This document shows positions 42,981-55,000 of a stretch of DNA of 64,000 bases, piece after piece. The stretch lies in the NCBI GenBank assembly GCA_010094045.1, contig ML986585.1, positions 1 to 64,000 on the forward strand, read 5' to 3'. How positions within the stretch are numbered: position 1 is the stretch's first letter; each line of letters opens with the position of its first letter. A model generated the notes under the pieces. The model was not told the origin of the DNA. It did not search any database and saw nothing but the letters and a program-made list of their open reading frames with translations. The translations under genes and the position numbers were made by a program. Source of the stretch: Lojkania enalia (lineage: Eukaryota; Ascomycota; Dothideomycetes; Pleosporales).

Positions 42981-44328
42981 ATGATCAACGGACACAAACT
43001 TCGTGTCGTCATCGTGGGCTCGGGTCTGGCCGGGCTAACTGCGGCACGTATTCTTCGCGAGCATCACGATGTCACCGTATATGAACGCGGAAGTGAGGAA
43101 GTTGCAACTGGGGGACAAGGTATCATGATTGCACCTAATGGCGTGAAAATCCTCGACCGGATAGGGTACGATCATGGTCGCGCAGCTGCTGTTCCGATAT
43201 ACGGCATACGAACATACAAGAACGGAAATGTGTTAGAAGATGTGGGTATGAACTTGAAATCATGGTTTGGAGCGGATTCCTTGGCTCAGAAGCGATCTGA
43301 TTTTCGAGACGAACTGATGCGACTTGCTACGGCACCCTCGTCTGAGCTGGGCATTCTAGGAGATCCCGCAAAAATTGTTTTCGACACCGCGGCGACGGGA
43401 CTAAATCCAGACGAAGGGATCGTTACGCTTAGCGATGGCTCAACAATAATTGCAGATGTCGTCGTTGGTGAGTGTCAGCAATGCAGTAGTTTCAGATCGG
43501 CAACCCACATGAACAGCTGCCGATGGCATTCATTCACGCCTTCGCAATATCGTCGTCGGTAGTGAAGACTACTTCGCCAAGAAGACCGGACTGACTTGCT
43601 ATCGCGTGGCCGTTGCCACGGAGGATGCCAAAAAGGAGCTCGGTGATCTGCCACCTCCACATTGGTGGGAGCCTAACACGTATCAAAACAGGTCGTCGGT
43701 AATCTATGCTAGCGATGACAGCCCTCGTTTCATCACGGCATATCCAATCCGCAATGGGTCCTACTTCAATCTTTCTTGCATCTTGAAAACGCAAGAATCC
43801 AGCACAAGCACTACGGAATCGTGGAATGCTAATGGTGATCATGCAAAATTGATCGAGCTCTTCGGGGACTTTAGTGAGTCCATTCGCAGAATTCTCAGGT
43901 GAAGCGTTCAAATACACTCTCCATAGCCTCCTGGAACTAATGAACATAGTGCTGCAAAAGAAGTGAAGGTATGGGAGTTGCAAGATCTAGAGCTTCTTCC
44001 AACTTGGACGCGGGGTCGTACAATGCTTATCGGGGATGCTGCTCATGCAATGACTCCTATGCAGGGCCAGGGAGCAAACCTGAGCATCGAGGATGCGGAG
44101 AGTCTGAGACTCTTGGCTCCCGGAACTCGACGCGAGGAAGTCGAGGATATACTCAAGCTGGCAGAGAGTATTCGGAGACCGCGAACGGCGCATATCTTGG
44201 CTGAGACGCGCAAATCCCACGCGAATATGAAGGTTGCGGAAAGGCTAACCAAGAACCTGGATTTCAATTGCGGATATGATGGGATCTATGCCGCCTTGGA
44301 GGCTCGTGATGGAGTGTTAGGCTCCTAA
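42981..44328 (+). CDS. FAD-dependent monooxygenase, salicylate hydroxylase-like
   Basis: Exons 42981-43467, 43517-43898 and 43950-44328 (introns 49 and 51 nt) join in frame to 415 aa. The N-terminal Rossmann fold for FAD is IVGSGLAGLTAARIL. The joined sequence around the first intron gives the DG motif VVVGADGIHSRLR, and GRTMLIGDAAHAMTPMQGQG is the GD motif that contacts the flavin ribityl. This is the class A flavoprotein hydroxylase pattern using NAD(P)H and O2 on an aromatic or activated substrate. It lies 9 kb beyond the second regulator with transposon debris between, so membership in the biosynthetic cluster is possible but unproven. All key motifs look intact. Confidence 0.88.
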
Positions 44329-45012
44329 TTTGCGCCGGTCGAACATTTGCCTCCCCCATGAATCGAGCCCGCATTACGCTTTTCCTGGCTAGTCAATTAT
44401 GTCCGAAAATGTCCGTTCGGCTACCTAACTAGTCAATAATTGGCTGCACTAGAAAATACTATCCACTTAGCTAGTCAAACATAGTCAAATTCATTTATAG
44501 TTGCTAGAACCGCAGTGCATTTAGAACACCTTTAGAATACCCTCCTCATAGTTATTTGATGCCGAAGCATCGTGTCTATTGGGCCACTAAATTTGCAACC
44601 GAATTTAACAGTGAATTCATTTCCTAAGAACTTGGTACAAGGGCGTAGACCAGACAGCAGGACGCGGGTAAAGTTTTTAAGGCCGTAGCATGTGAAGCAG
44701 CAATGGGATCAACATTAGAGTTGGTCGAGAGTTCACGTCCGGCAGTCTACGGATCTCGATGAATTCTCACTAATGATGAATGTTGCGTGTCTTCTCCACA
44801 TTCGGATTTCTTTAGCAACCAATAAGCTTGAAGCTGTCACGTGTCGTGATATGAACACCCACCTAGGCGGCTACGTCATTGCCCAATCATGATCGGCGTC
44901 CTATGAACATTTAAGAGTCACGGAAAAGAAAGCAATTGTACTTCAGATAACAATCGAAATTTGTACACTTGAACCTCACCATTGTACAGCAGAGTCTAAG
45001 ATTGCTAGCTGG
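44329..45012. other. Intergenic region with repeated TAGTCAA heptamers
   Basis: TAGTCAA occurs at 44390, 44430, 44472 and 44482. Nothing else is recognisable. It contains the promoter of the next gene. Confidence 0.5.
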
Positions 45013-45652
45013 ATGAATCGAATGAAGTGGTTCCGAACCGCACCCCGTACTCGCCTAGCATCTGCACTCTCTCCTCACGCCCAGCTGCGACTCCAGTACT
45101 CTTCCATCTCGCCGTCTCCTTCATTTGTCAAGCCAGATCAATTTAACAAGACTGGCTTACGGGGGGAATCGGATTCCACGAAGATCAATTCTCGGAGCAA
45201 CGAGTACAGCCAGTCGGGCGGCGATGACATAGTTGCGGAGCAAACCATCGCATCATTTCGTGTAGGCCAATTCCCCCGATCATATATATATGCATATATA
45301 TTCTTCTCTTTAGCATTGGTAATCAGAAAACTAATCCGAGAAAAGGACAGCAAAGACACTAGCCCCGCGACTGCCAAAGAGACAGCAGGAAGGGGTAACG
45401 TAATCAACCCGCTTGACTACTCACCCGCATCTCCAGAGTTATCAAAGCATATTGAAGACCAAACCGTATGCTCTTCTCTCATACCATTTTACGTCGCTAA
45501 GTACTTGGTCACTGACAATTCTTACGCAGGTTGTGGAGAAGAATGTCGAAAGAGATCCTAACACCAAAAGCCACAAGGGCGTGACGAGGAAGGCGAGAAA
45601 GATCACCAAAGTGGAAATCGATCATGAGAAATTGAAAATGACACGCCGCTAG
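45013..45652 (+). CDS. Conserved-looking hypothetical protein with one membrane segment
   Basis: Exons 45013-45465 and 45530-45652 (intron 64 nt, GTATGC...GCAG) give 191 aa. The N-terminus is basic, rich in Arg, Ser and Ala and free of acidic residues for about 40 residues, like a mitochondrial presequence. One hydrophobic helix (YIYAYIFFSLALVIRKLI) is followed by a charged Lys/Glu-rich tail ending KITKVEIDHEKLKMTRR. I recognise no family. A single-pass inner mitochondrial membrane protein is a reasonable guess. The clean splice join and amino-acid composition support a real gene. Confidence 0.65.
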
Positions 45653-45706
45653 ATGGGGGGAGTTGAAGTCGAGATCTCACGAGAGAGGGAGCTGAAAAGG
45701 ATATAT

Positions 45707-45848
45707 TGTAAGGTTATATAAGACGCGATTCCTATTGAGGACTAGTCTTAGAATCATGTGACACTAGGATAGGCTGTATGAGTAGCCTTGATCCTCCATA
45801 GATATCAATCAACGCAGCTCTACTCGTCATTTATCCTGATACCTTACA
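45707..45848. mobile_element. Short TGTAAGG-type repeat element, copy B
   Basis: A 142-bp element with ends TGTAAGGT and ACCTTACA, an 8-bp perfect inverted repeat. The flanks TATAT (45702-45706) and TACAT (45849-45853) form a 5-bp duplication with one C/T difference. It is related to copies at 35515 and 61566. It lies about 55 bp after the stop codon of the preceding gene and may contribute to its 3' end. Confidence 0.65.
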
Positions 45849-45853
45849 TACAT

Positions 45854-46620
45854 CATCGACACAGTCGAGATGCGAAATACGCCAAAAACTAGTGCATCTG
45901 TCTGAGTGTAGGGATGTGCTCGTTACTGTACGACGCGGGGTTAAGAAATCGCTGCTAGAATTTAGGAGAAAGCTACATGGTTGTAAATTCCTCGCTCCAA
46001 CTAGCAACTGCTTTGTGAACATCATGAATTATGCTATTAGCACCATTACGTAGGAACCTACAACCACTTAGGATAGGGCATACTGCCCTGAATCTAAGTA
46101 CATCCAAGAATACCAATCTGAAGGCAACCGAGAGTGGTGGATTTCTCATAGCTCAATTAGAGGTTATTTTAACCCTGACTAGAGCCAATTACCAACAACT
46201 ATCTGCCTAACAAATGAGCTGTCCATCCGTTCTCTACCGGCAATAATCTGCCCAAAGCAGCCATCCTTAGACCTCAATCAATGCGAAGAGCCTCTCTCAA
46301 GTATTTCATTAAGCCCGTAGAATTCTCTTCTTTCTCTGTTATCCGGAGTGCGAGACTAGAGTACTGATGCTGAGCCTTAAATATACGAGCATTTGTTTTC
46401 ATAGTCTTACATTTATGTCGAATACTCTTTTCGTACATGAACTCTGTTCATCTAGACACCTCCTTCTCACCGTAACTTTTTTCGGCCGAACTGGATCGGG
46501 AACCCCACGTACTCTAAGCCGTGGTTATTGTCTTTTCAAGATACCATAAAATTAGCGTCAAAGGACTTCATATCTGAATTCAAGAGCCAATAGATTCGTC
46601 GAAAGATATTGCCGGAGAGT
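45854..46620. other. Intergenic, no supported gene
   Basis: The only open frames are about 60 codons long and featureless (for example 46367-46549). The region is the 3' flank of the folate gene. Confidence 0.6.
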
Positions 46621-48213
46621 TCAGACGCGCCAAACCGCATCAGCCATCTTAGCAACCTGACCCATCTCCTCTACATCATGAACCCGGATAATATCCGCTC
46701 CGCCTTGAATCGCTGCCGTAACAGCAGCGGCGGTGCCCCAGGTCCGCTCTTTTGCTTCCTTCACCCCAGTTATCCTTCCTACAAACGCTTTCCTACTCGT
46801 CCCCACCAGCCACGGAAGACCATGCAATCCAGGATAAGCGCGCAGGTCACATAGCCGACGAAGCAGTTCAAGATTATGCTCCTGCGTTTTTGCGAATCCG
46901 ATTCCCGGATCGAGAATAATACGCCAGCGTCGTATGCCTGCTTCTTCAGCCGCTTTAACGCGTTCTAGGAGCTCTCGAGCTACCGTGTCAACGACACCGT
47001 CGGGGTAGTGTGCAAGTTTGTTCATGGTCTCGGGCGTGCCGCGCATATGCATGAGGCATATTGTGCACCCTAGCTTTGCGACTGTGGGAAGCATGTTCGG
47101 ATCCATCACACCGGCGGAGACATCATTGACGATATCAGCGCCAGCTTTGATGGCGGCTTCGACAACGCTAGATCGATATGTGTCTATGCTGATGGTTACA
47201 TTTCTCGTTTCTGGCATGGAGCGAATGAGCTTGACGGCAGGTAATACACGTGCTAACTCTTCGGCTTCGGGAACTTGCTTTGCTCCGGGTCTGGTTGATT
47301 GGCCGCCGAGGTCCAGTATTGTAGCTCCTGCGGCGACATGGGATTTAATGATTTCAGCGAGAGTAGATTCAGGGATGTTGTAGATTTGGCCGCCGTCGGA
47401 GAAGGAATCTGGCGTGAGATTCAGGATAGACATTATTCGTGTCTCGCGGCTAGAATGATGGGATGTGATTGGGGGTTGGAATGGTGCAATTGGCGTCAGT
47501 GGGGAGGTGGGGGAGCCCAAGGGGGGTAGCTTTGTGAGATATTGGTAGAATGTGTGCGTGGAGGGAGATGATGAAGAAGGTAATCTTTGCCGGGGAATCA
47601 ACCTGGACATCGTAAGTAGAGGAAGTGCAAAATATAGCATGCACGCACTCGCATAGGGGCTGGAGGACAAAGTGGCGCTCAAGCATGAGCGGATGGGGTA
47701 CTTGCAGCCTCTCATTCTGGAACGTTTGATCATCGTACAAAAGGATGTCGAGGTCGATGTTTCTCGGCCCCTTGTCAATCACTTTGATTCTTCCCATCTG
47801 GTTCTCTATCAATTGCAGCTCGTCGAGTAACTCTATTGGAGAGAGCGATGTTTCAATCTACCGCAAGTCAGAATAGCGAGCACGATACTATATGTCAAGC
47901 ATACTTCGCAAACGCCATTAACAAACCTATCTTGATCGAGGACATACATGGCCTGAGTCTCCCATAGGCTACTTGTTCGCAAGACTCTGATCGCTTCGCT
48001 AGAGTCCATCTCTTTACAAGCTTTTTCTATCATGGCCACTCTATCCCCGAGATTGCTACCTAAAGCAATAAAGGCACGATGCTCCATTCTGAGGGTGTTG
48101 TGAAAGAAGCGAGCTGTTTGACATCCGGATGAAATGCCCTCCCAAGGAAAATGCGAGGAAATATTACTAGGTCTTAATGGTAAACGGCATGGTCTGAAAT
48201 GAAAAGATAGCAT
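46621..48213 (-). CDS. Bifunctional folate synthesis enzyme: HPPK and dihydropteroate synthase
   Basis: Exons 48213-47905, 47857-47649 and 47602-46621 (introns 47 and 46 nt) give 499 aa. A presequence-like N-terminus of about 42 residues precedes hydroxymethyldihydropterin pyrophosphokinase (FIALGSNLGDRVAMIEKA, then GPRNIDLDILLYDDQ, then VPHPLMLERHFVLQPL). Dihydropteroate synthase follows: RIMSILNLTPDSFSDGG, DLGGQSTRPGA, DIVNDVSAG, ILDPGIGFAKT, GTSRKAFVG, RVHDVEEM. It catalyses two consecutive steps of folate synthesis and is the sulfonamide target, probably in mitochondria. Yeast and Pneumocystis enzymes also carry dihydroneopterin aldolase at the N-terminus; no such domain is visible here, so aldolase must be encoded elsewhere. 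It is divergent from the nitronate monooxygenase. Confidence 0.93.
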
Positions 48214-48741
48214 CCGAGCCGGAGTTGCTGATCCATGACAGAAATTTCTGATATTTCTGATATGAAAGGGCTTGTGAGCCAGACTTCCAGACTCATATCC
48301 GAGTACTTGGCAAAGGAGAGTACATGATCTCTTGCGACACATGACCGGAATACGCCCTGGGGATGCTGAAGAGAAGATGCAAATGATGGACTTTCAATGC
48401 AAGACGGGATGGTCGGAGTCGGCAGCAAGCGCTGCCAAGGCCGACGCTCTTTACTCCTTAGCGTGAGCGACCGACCCCACACGTGTAGACCTGGGCACGT
48501 GCTGAGTCTGCCGAGAGCGAGGTGTCTCCGTCGCGCTAGTGGTTGTGCCTCGGTAACGGCAACAGCACAAGAGACCTGCGCCAGCTGCTCCTCACAAGAC
48601 CATAAGAACCCCCAAGCCCAAGCCCCTCCCTTTCATTCCGTTCCCTCTACACTCTTCACTCTTTCTCTAATCTACCTGTATTGTATCTATACCTGCATAC
48701 CCTGTCCCTCCACGTTCCCTCTGCCCTGTGTCCGATCCACA
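48214..48741. promoter_or_regulatory. Shared divergent promoter of the folate and nitronate monooxygenase genes
   Basis: A 528-bp gap between divergent starts. A pyrimidine-rich CT stretch at about 48625-48735 precedes the monooxygenase start, as is common in well-expressed fungal genes. ACGTG-type E-box-like sites occur near 48481 and 48497. No other element was recognised. Confidence 0.4.
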
Positions 48742-49945
48742 ATGGCGTCTCCACGTGCGTTTGGCACCGCGTTCAACCCATCTTCACATGTTGCAGTAGC
48801 TGACAGGTTTTCTAGAGCAACTCCGCACAAAGCTCACCGACTTACTGAAGATCCAGCACCCGGTGCTCCTCGCTGGGATGAACGTTGCGGCCGGCCCGAA
48901 GCTTGCCGCTGCCGTCACGAATGCTGGAGGTCTCGGTGTCATTGGCGGTGTCGGCTACACGCCAGACATGCTGCGGGAGCAGATTGCCGAGCTGAAGGGA
49001 TACCTGAACGACAAGAATGCGCCATTCGGCGTAGATTTGCTGCTCCCACAGGTCGGTGGAAGCGCCCGGAAGACCAAGTGAGCGCTCTTGTTTACTCATT
49101 CTTAGACTGCTTAGTTACTTGAATACTAATTAGTGTGTAATAGCTATGACTACACCAAAGGAAAGCTGAATGAGCTCATTGACATCATCATCGACTCCGG
49201 CGCCCGCCTCTTCGTCTCCGCCGTTGGTGTTCCCCCCAAGCCTATTGTCGAGAAGCTGCACAAAGCCGGTATCCTCTACATGAACATGATCGGGCACCCC
49301 AAGCATGTGAAGAAGTGCCTCGAGATTGGCGCCGACATCATTTGCGCACAGGGTGGTGAGGGCGGTGGACACACCGGAGACGTGCCTACGACTATCCTGA
49401 TCCCCACCGTTGTCAAGCTTTGCGAAGGACACAAATCCCCCTTGACAGGTGAACCGGTGCAGGTTGTGGCTGCTGGTGGTCTGTTTAACGGTCAGTCACT
49501 CGCAGCTGCGCTTACTTTCGGCGCGACCGGCGTCTGGGTTGGAACAAGGTTTGTGCTTTCTGAGGAGGCCGGCGCACCCAAGGCACATCAAGAAGCCGTT
49601 AGGACGGCTGGCTTCGATGACAACGTTCGAACAATTATTTTCACCGGCCGACCACTCCGCGTGCGGGCCAACCCTTATATCACGAATTGGGAAGAGAACA
49701 GACAAGCTGAGATCAAGGAACTAACTAGCAAGGGCGTCATCCCTGTGGAGCACGATCTCGAGAAGCTTGGCGATGATTTGGATGATGATACTATGGATAA
49801 CGCGCGGCCGTTCTTGATGGGCAAAGCTGCCGCCGTAGTAAACGAGAGGAAGAGCGCCAAGGAAATTGTTGATGAATTTGTGACGGATGCGGTGAAGTGG
49901 CTGCAGACGACGAATGGATATATCTTGTCAAAGCCGAAGTTGTAA
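48742..49945 (+). CDS. Nitronate monooxygenase (2-nitropropane dioxygenase family)
   Basis: Exons 48742-48754 (only 13 nt), 48807-49077 and 49144-49945 join in frame to 361 aa. This FMN-dependent TIM-barrel enzyme oxidises alkyl nitronates to carbonyl compounds plus nitrite. Signatures are IQHPVLLAGM at the start, AAVTNAGGLGVIGGVGYTP, CAQGGEGGGHTGDV (flavin phosphate and active-site region), VVAAGGLFNGQSLAAALTFG and GVWVGTRFVLSEEAGA. The first exon encodes only MASP plus one base; the join to RFLEQLRTKLTDLLK is the only one I found that opens the reading frame from an ATG. The family includes 3-nitropropionate detoxification enzymes. No link to the cluster is evident. Confidence 0.9.
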
Positions 49946-51052
49946 ATCTACAGTAGTTGTAAGGAGTTATTTTGTTGTAAAGCATTTTGGCGGTCTCTCT
50001 TGAAGTCAATATCAATCTTATTTAACAGCTCACTATCATATTTATTGCAATCTTTTATGAATTTTCCATTTCATTGCTGATAGAACTTGTGTCGCAAGGC
50101 AGTGCCTATCCGCCGCGGGCAACAAATGACAGAGTCCAGGGAATGCCTCGCCAAAATACGACGAGTCAGACAAACTCGTCTACCCACATTCCATTCTCCT
50201 ATCATCTAGCCAGCTTGCAGCACCTAAAGACATACCTATGCAAGCACCCCACGCACGAACCCCCCTCCGTCTTAGTCTGCCAGGTCCGCTTGCAGCCGCA
50301 GCGATCATGCTCATGGCTGTATGAACCCTTAAGCGCACGTAATCTAGTCATAAAGCGGAAGGAAAGTCCAGCAAAGGAGATGTGCATGCTAATGGTCGCT
50401 GCTAGTGGCCAGCATCAAGTTGTTTTGCTTAAGCGCCTTTTTTTTACGAGGCGTGCCTAGGAATGATGCAGATGGACGATGAGCCTAGGACGACTACAGT
50501 TGCCCCCCACCTGGAGCCTCGTTATCATGAAAATTATGCAGGTAGCAGAAATATTTTTGTGATCATTATTATCCATGCTTTGAAAAATAACCTTGGTGAA
50601 AGGTGCATGCTATGAAAGAGAGGTACTTGGACGGTCTGAGTGGCTTATGGTAGTCAACGTCTCGTTTCTATTCGCACTCAATAGGGGAACTAGCGCCTTT
50701 CAGCGCATTAAAGTTTGGATCTCTGCTGCTATATAAATTCTTCAACCGATGTAAGCAGAATGGACGAGAATCGCCTTTTGCCACTGTATGACCTCGATCC
50801 GATCGCTCTCAGCTTCAATAGACGGTCCTCGGTTCAAGAGAGATGGTAGTAGCAGAGATGGATTGTCGTCTGATTTGAGGCGCGAGGACGTGTTTAGAAG
50901 GGTGGCTTCGCCTGGTTGAAGGGCAGGTAAATAACATTATGGCTTCACTGGACCTAGGACAACACTGCTATTACGAGACATTCGGAGTCAGAATCTGCCA
51001 TCGCGCGTTTTTCATCAAAATCTTTTCAGCAACCCTACAATAGTGTGCTACG
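49946..51052. other. Intergenic, no supported gene
   Basis: A 128-codon frame at 50074-50460 shows no family features. The sequence is otherwise unremarkable. Confidence 0.55.
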
Positions 51053-51576
51053 ATGCGTCGTCCGGAGAAGGCTACCGGCGGCTGTCTTTGTAGCTCCATC
51101 CGGTACTTTGTGACCTTCAACGATAAACTATGACCACCGGAAGTATGACAGGCACCATCCAAGGCTTGATTTGAAAGACTCGCACTATATATTCCAGGCG
51201 TCCAACTGTCAATGCACAACATGTTGCAAATGGAGTAATGAGGACTCCGAATACCTCCATCGCACATGATCATCTGACAGTCTAGGCAGCAACCACTCCA
51301 ATCTCGCACACGACGACTATCCAAGAATCGTGGCTCTTAGACATACAAAGCCTCCCCACCTACACCGAGCACGGGTCTAGTACTGATGCGAGACGGTCGT
51401 TCTGCTCAAAATGCAGCAGCGGGCTCACGTGGAAAAGCGACAAGGTGGCGCCAGGCAAATATGCCCTGATGACCGGAACGATCGACGAGCAATTCTTGGT
51501 GGCCAAGCGGATCGAGGGCACAAACAGGAAGACTGACAATGGCGTCGACATCCAACGAGAGAAATGCTACGGATAG
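51053..51576 (+). CDS. GFA-domain (glutathione-dependent formaldehyde-activating-like) gene, possibly degraded
   Basis: Three short exons, 51053-51102, 51152-51234 and 51290-51576, give 139 aa in frame with introns of 49 and 55 nt. The GFA/CENP-V zinc fold is shown by GGCLCSSIR (first Cys pair), ASNCQCTTCCKW (second zinc site) and RSFCSKCSSGLTWKSD (third Cys pair, a near-diagnostic family motif), followed by GKYALMTGTIDEQFL. These proteins bind zinc through CxC and CxxC motifs; biochemical roles vary. One caution applies: the first proposed intron would remove bases that translate to YFVTFNDK, which resembles the strand usually following the first Cys pair. The alternative is an unspliced region with a one-base frameshift, meaning a pseudogene. 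It lies about 490 bp upstream of the histidine kinase. Confidence 0.6.
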
Positions 51577-52067
51577 GAGCTTTGCAGATCGCGAGTCAGC
51601 ATGTTCTAGGAAAACGCGATCCCGGGCATCACCGATTCCGACATAGGACAGGAGAAGATGCTGCCGGAGCAATAATAATAATATGTGGAATTTGTACATG
51701 GGTATAGACCTGCTCGGTGCTTGGTAGGATCTGGGAGAATCGACGATCGGGTCGGGATCGGTGCCGAGCCAGCAGCGTCCGCGGAGAACTTGTCCGATAA
51801 GAGTAAAGTGTATGGCCTAATTTTTGACGTGGGCCGTTGCATTTCCTTGATGCCGGGTACAATTGGGACCTCCCTCCCCGGGGCTCGATATATGGCGTTT
51901 GTGCGTCGCCTGTGGAGATGCGAGAACCCTTCCCGGTGCCATCGTGAAGCCATGTACCCAGGTATGAGCCGCACGAGGAGCGCGGGCTGACTATTGCTAT
52001 TGCACCAAGGATCCCTACCGCCTGCAGAGTTATATGTATCTAGGAGACGCCGCTAGCACATTGCGTC
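51577..52067. promoter_or_regulatory. Leader and promoter region of the histidine kinase gene
   Basis: Open frames on both strands here (51606-51974 minus, 51685-51990 plus) show no conserved features. An in-frame stop at 52041-52043 precedes the kinase start codon, so the coding region does not extend into this stretch without a further intron. Confidence 0.4.
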
Positions 52068-55000
52068 ATGGTATACCGCCCCGAGGCGGCCCGTGAGCGG
52101 GATCTGCACAGGTTGGAGAAAACCCCACGATGGCTCTTCTTGGATGTGCGCGACCTTCTAACGTCTTCACCTTGGTAGATACTACCAGCCATGGCTCGAC
52201 GCCCAGAACCTCGCCGTAGAAGCCGAGGGCCGGGCCACAAACCTCGTCTACGAGGGCTACAAGCCCAAAAGCTCCCGCGACAAAGCCCTAACCGCGTTTG
52301 CACAGCTCGCCGCCCTCCGCCTGGATGCCAGGAGGGCTATGGTTTCGCTCATCGACTCGACCAGACAGTACATTCTGGCTGAGGCCACCAAGACGCTCTC
52401 GCTGGTCAAGGACAAGGCAGACAGAGACGAAGACCAGGTGTGGTTGGGCAATACCATCATAGCCAAGCTAGACGCCGTGTGCTACCACGTCTTTTCCTCG
52501 ACGTATACCGCATTGGAGGAAAATGGGGACATTTACACAGCAGAGTGTCTAGTAGTCCCGGACTGTAGATTGGACCCGAGATTTGCGCACAGAGACTATG
52601 TCACGATGGAACACGGCGTGAGATTCTATGCTGGCGTCCCCATCACCACCAAAGCTGGCTATCACATAGGCGTGTACGCCATATCCGATGATTCACCCCG
52701 CGCTGGCCTGAGCGCGGCTGAGATTCGCTTCATGCAAGATGTTGCCGCAGCCGTCATGGAGCACTTAGAGCTAGCCAAGGACAGCGGCGATCGCAACAAA
52801 GGAGAACGCATGATCCGTGGGCTGACGGAATTCATCGAGCGGTCTTCTTTACAGGAAACGCGCAATGAATCTAGCAACAGCAGGTTCACCACCATGGAGA
52901 AGCAGACCGAGAATTCTCGTCTCAAGGCCCTTGCTGAGGATGGGGAAGCTGGTGCTGTGGCGGTTTCTGCGAAACCGGTCCATCGCAAGCGCGAGGGCGA
53001 GAAAGAAACAGGCACGTCCCGAATATTTCACAGGGCAGCTAGGATAATACGCCAATCTATATATGCGGATGGAGTTGTCTTTTTTGACACTTCGACAATA
53101 GGCGTCAAAGGCCATGTCTACGAAGACCCTGATTCAAGCGACGAAAGTTCGAAACAAACGACAACCGATTTCGATACCGCAGATTCCGCAGCAACGGGAA
53201 AGCGGAGGAAAACGCGAGAAAAGATATTTGGACCATCAAAAGAGGTTGATCCTCGCCTGGAAAGTCAGGAGGGCCTAGCCAGTGTCCCTGCTAATAGCAA
53301 AGTCTGTCCTATCATTGCCCTGTCGCTAAACTCTAGCGGTACCGTCCCGTCGCTGAAGGACTTTTGTTTTACTGAAGCAGGTATGGAGCGATATATAAGA
53401 CGGTATCCGCACGGCAAGTTCTTCAACTTCAACGAAGACGGTATGGGTTTCAACTCGAGCGACGAACGTTCGGAAAAATCGGAAACAGACAATTCGGATA
53501 ATCGGACGATACAAGCAGTTTCCCCAACTAAGCCCCGGAAGAGGAAAGATAGATTTATTCCTACAGAATTCCTCGAAGTTCTGCCCAATGTGAGGACTCT
53601 TATATTCATGCCACTTTGGGACCCAGCATCCGAGCGCTGGATTGCCGGGGCCTTCATCTGGACCTATACTACCGGAAGCTTGCTAAGTCCGGAAAACGAA
53701 TTGCCTTACTTGAAGGCTTTTAGTAATAGCATCACAAGCGAGGTAGCGCGCTCGAATGCGCAGAAGTCGGATCGTGCAAAGACTACATTCATTGCTTCGA
53801 TATCCCATGAATTGCGTTCCCCTCTGCATGGTATTCTTGGCTCTGTCGAGTTTCTCCACGATACGGTGTCATCAGCCTACCAGGAGTCGCTCGTTTCGTC
53901 TATCGAGACTTGCGGGAAGACGCTTCTAGATACAATCGACCATGTCTTGGACTATGCTAAGATCAACAAATTAAGAAATGCTAGCTCTCGTCGAAGACGA
54001 GCTGAAGGACGCAGAAGGGGGCAGCCGGGAGACAATTCTATATTAGGCGTTACCACGGACTTCAACTTGGCGCATTTGGTGGAAGAAGTATGTGATACGG
54101 TATGTGCTGGACACAATTTTCGCAAAACACACGTAGGTCGTCGCGGTGCCTTCCATGACCACTACGATATCCCCGAGGCGAACAGCTCAGATAATGTTGT
54201 CACCGCGGTGCAGGAAGGAAAAGAAGACCGAGTGGCAGTTACCCTAAATATTACCCCATTTGTTAATTGGATTGTCCGTTCTCAGCCAGGCGCTCTCCGT
54301 CGAATAGTCATGAACTTGCTGGGAAATTCTTTGAAGTATACTCAATCCGGCTTCATTACCGTGTCCCTTCGCCAAGAGGATGCTGGCCATCAATCCGTCC
54401 AGCTTACGCTAGTTGTGGAGGACTCGGGCAAAGGAATGTCGCCTGAATATCAACGGACAAAATTATTCGCACCCTTTAGTCAGGAAGACCCCTTCTCAAG
54501 TGGCACGGGACTTGGTTTGAGTATCGTAAAACAGATCGTCGAGTCACTCAACGGTGAAATAGAAGTGAAGAGCACGCTAAACGTCGGCACTACTACAAAG
54601 GTTTCGTTGAGGCTCCCGGGTGGACAAAGCAAGAATATGTGGACGAGTCAAAAACTGATTCAATCCCCCGAGGCCCTTGAAGAGAAAACCGCAAGCATTA
54701 TATTCCCTCGGAATAGCCTCGGCGGGGCTGGTCACAAGATCAAGGAATCATTATGGGGCGCCTGTCGTGGCTTTAGAATAAAATTGTCGGAAGACTTCAA
54801 CTTGTCATCTGGACAACCAGACTTCTTGATCACAGAATCTGATTCGCTTGATATGATACTTGTAGAGCAAGCAGTGACTCGCGCACATATGCCGCCACTT
54901 GCTGTGATATGTATCTGCACAGACCAAGTTGAGAAGTCAGCGATCGAGTCGCGGATTAGTAGGCATGTTGCCGCATTGGGCTGGATAGCAGAGGTTGTTG

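Noticed and set aside
51606..51990. Opposed open frames upstream of the histidine kinase
   Set aside because: Low-complexity, featureless translations on both strands; better explained as leader sequence.
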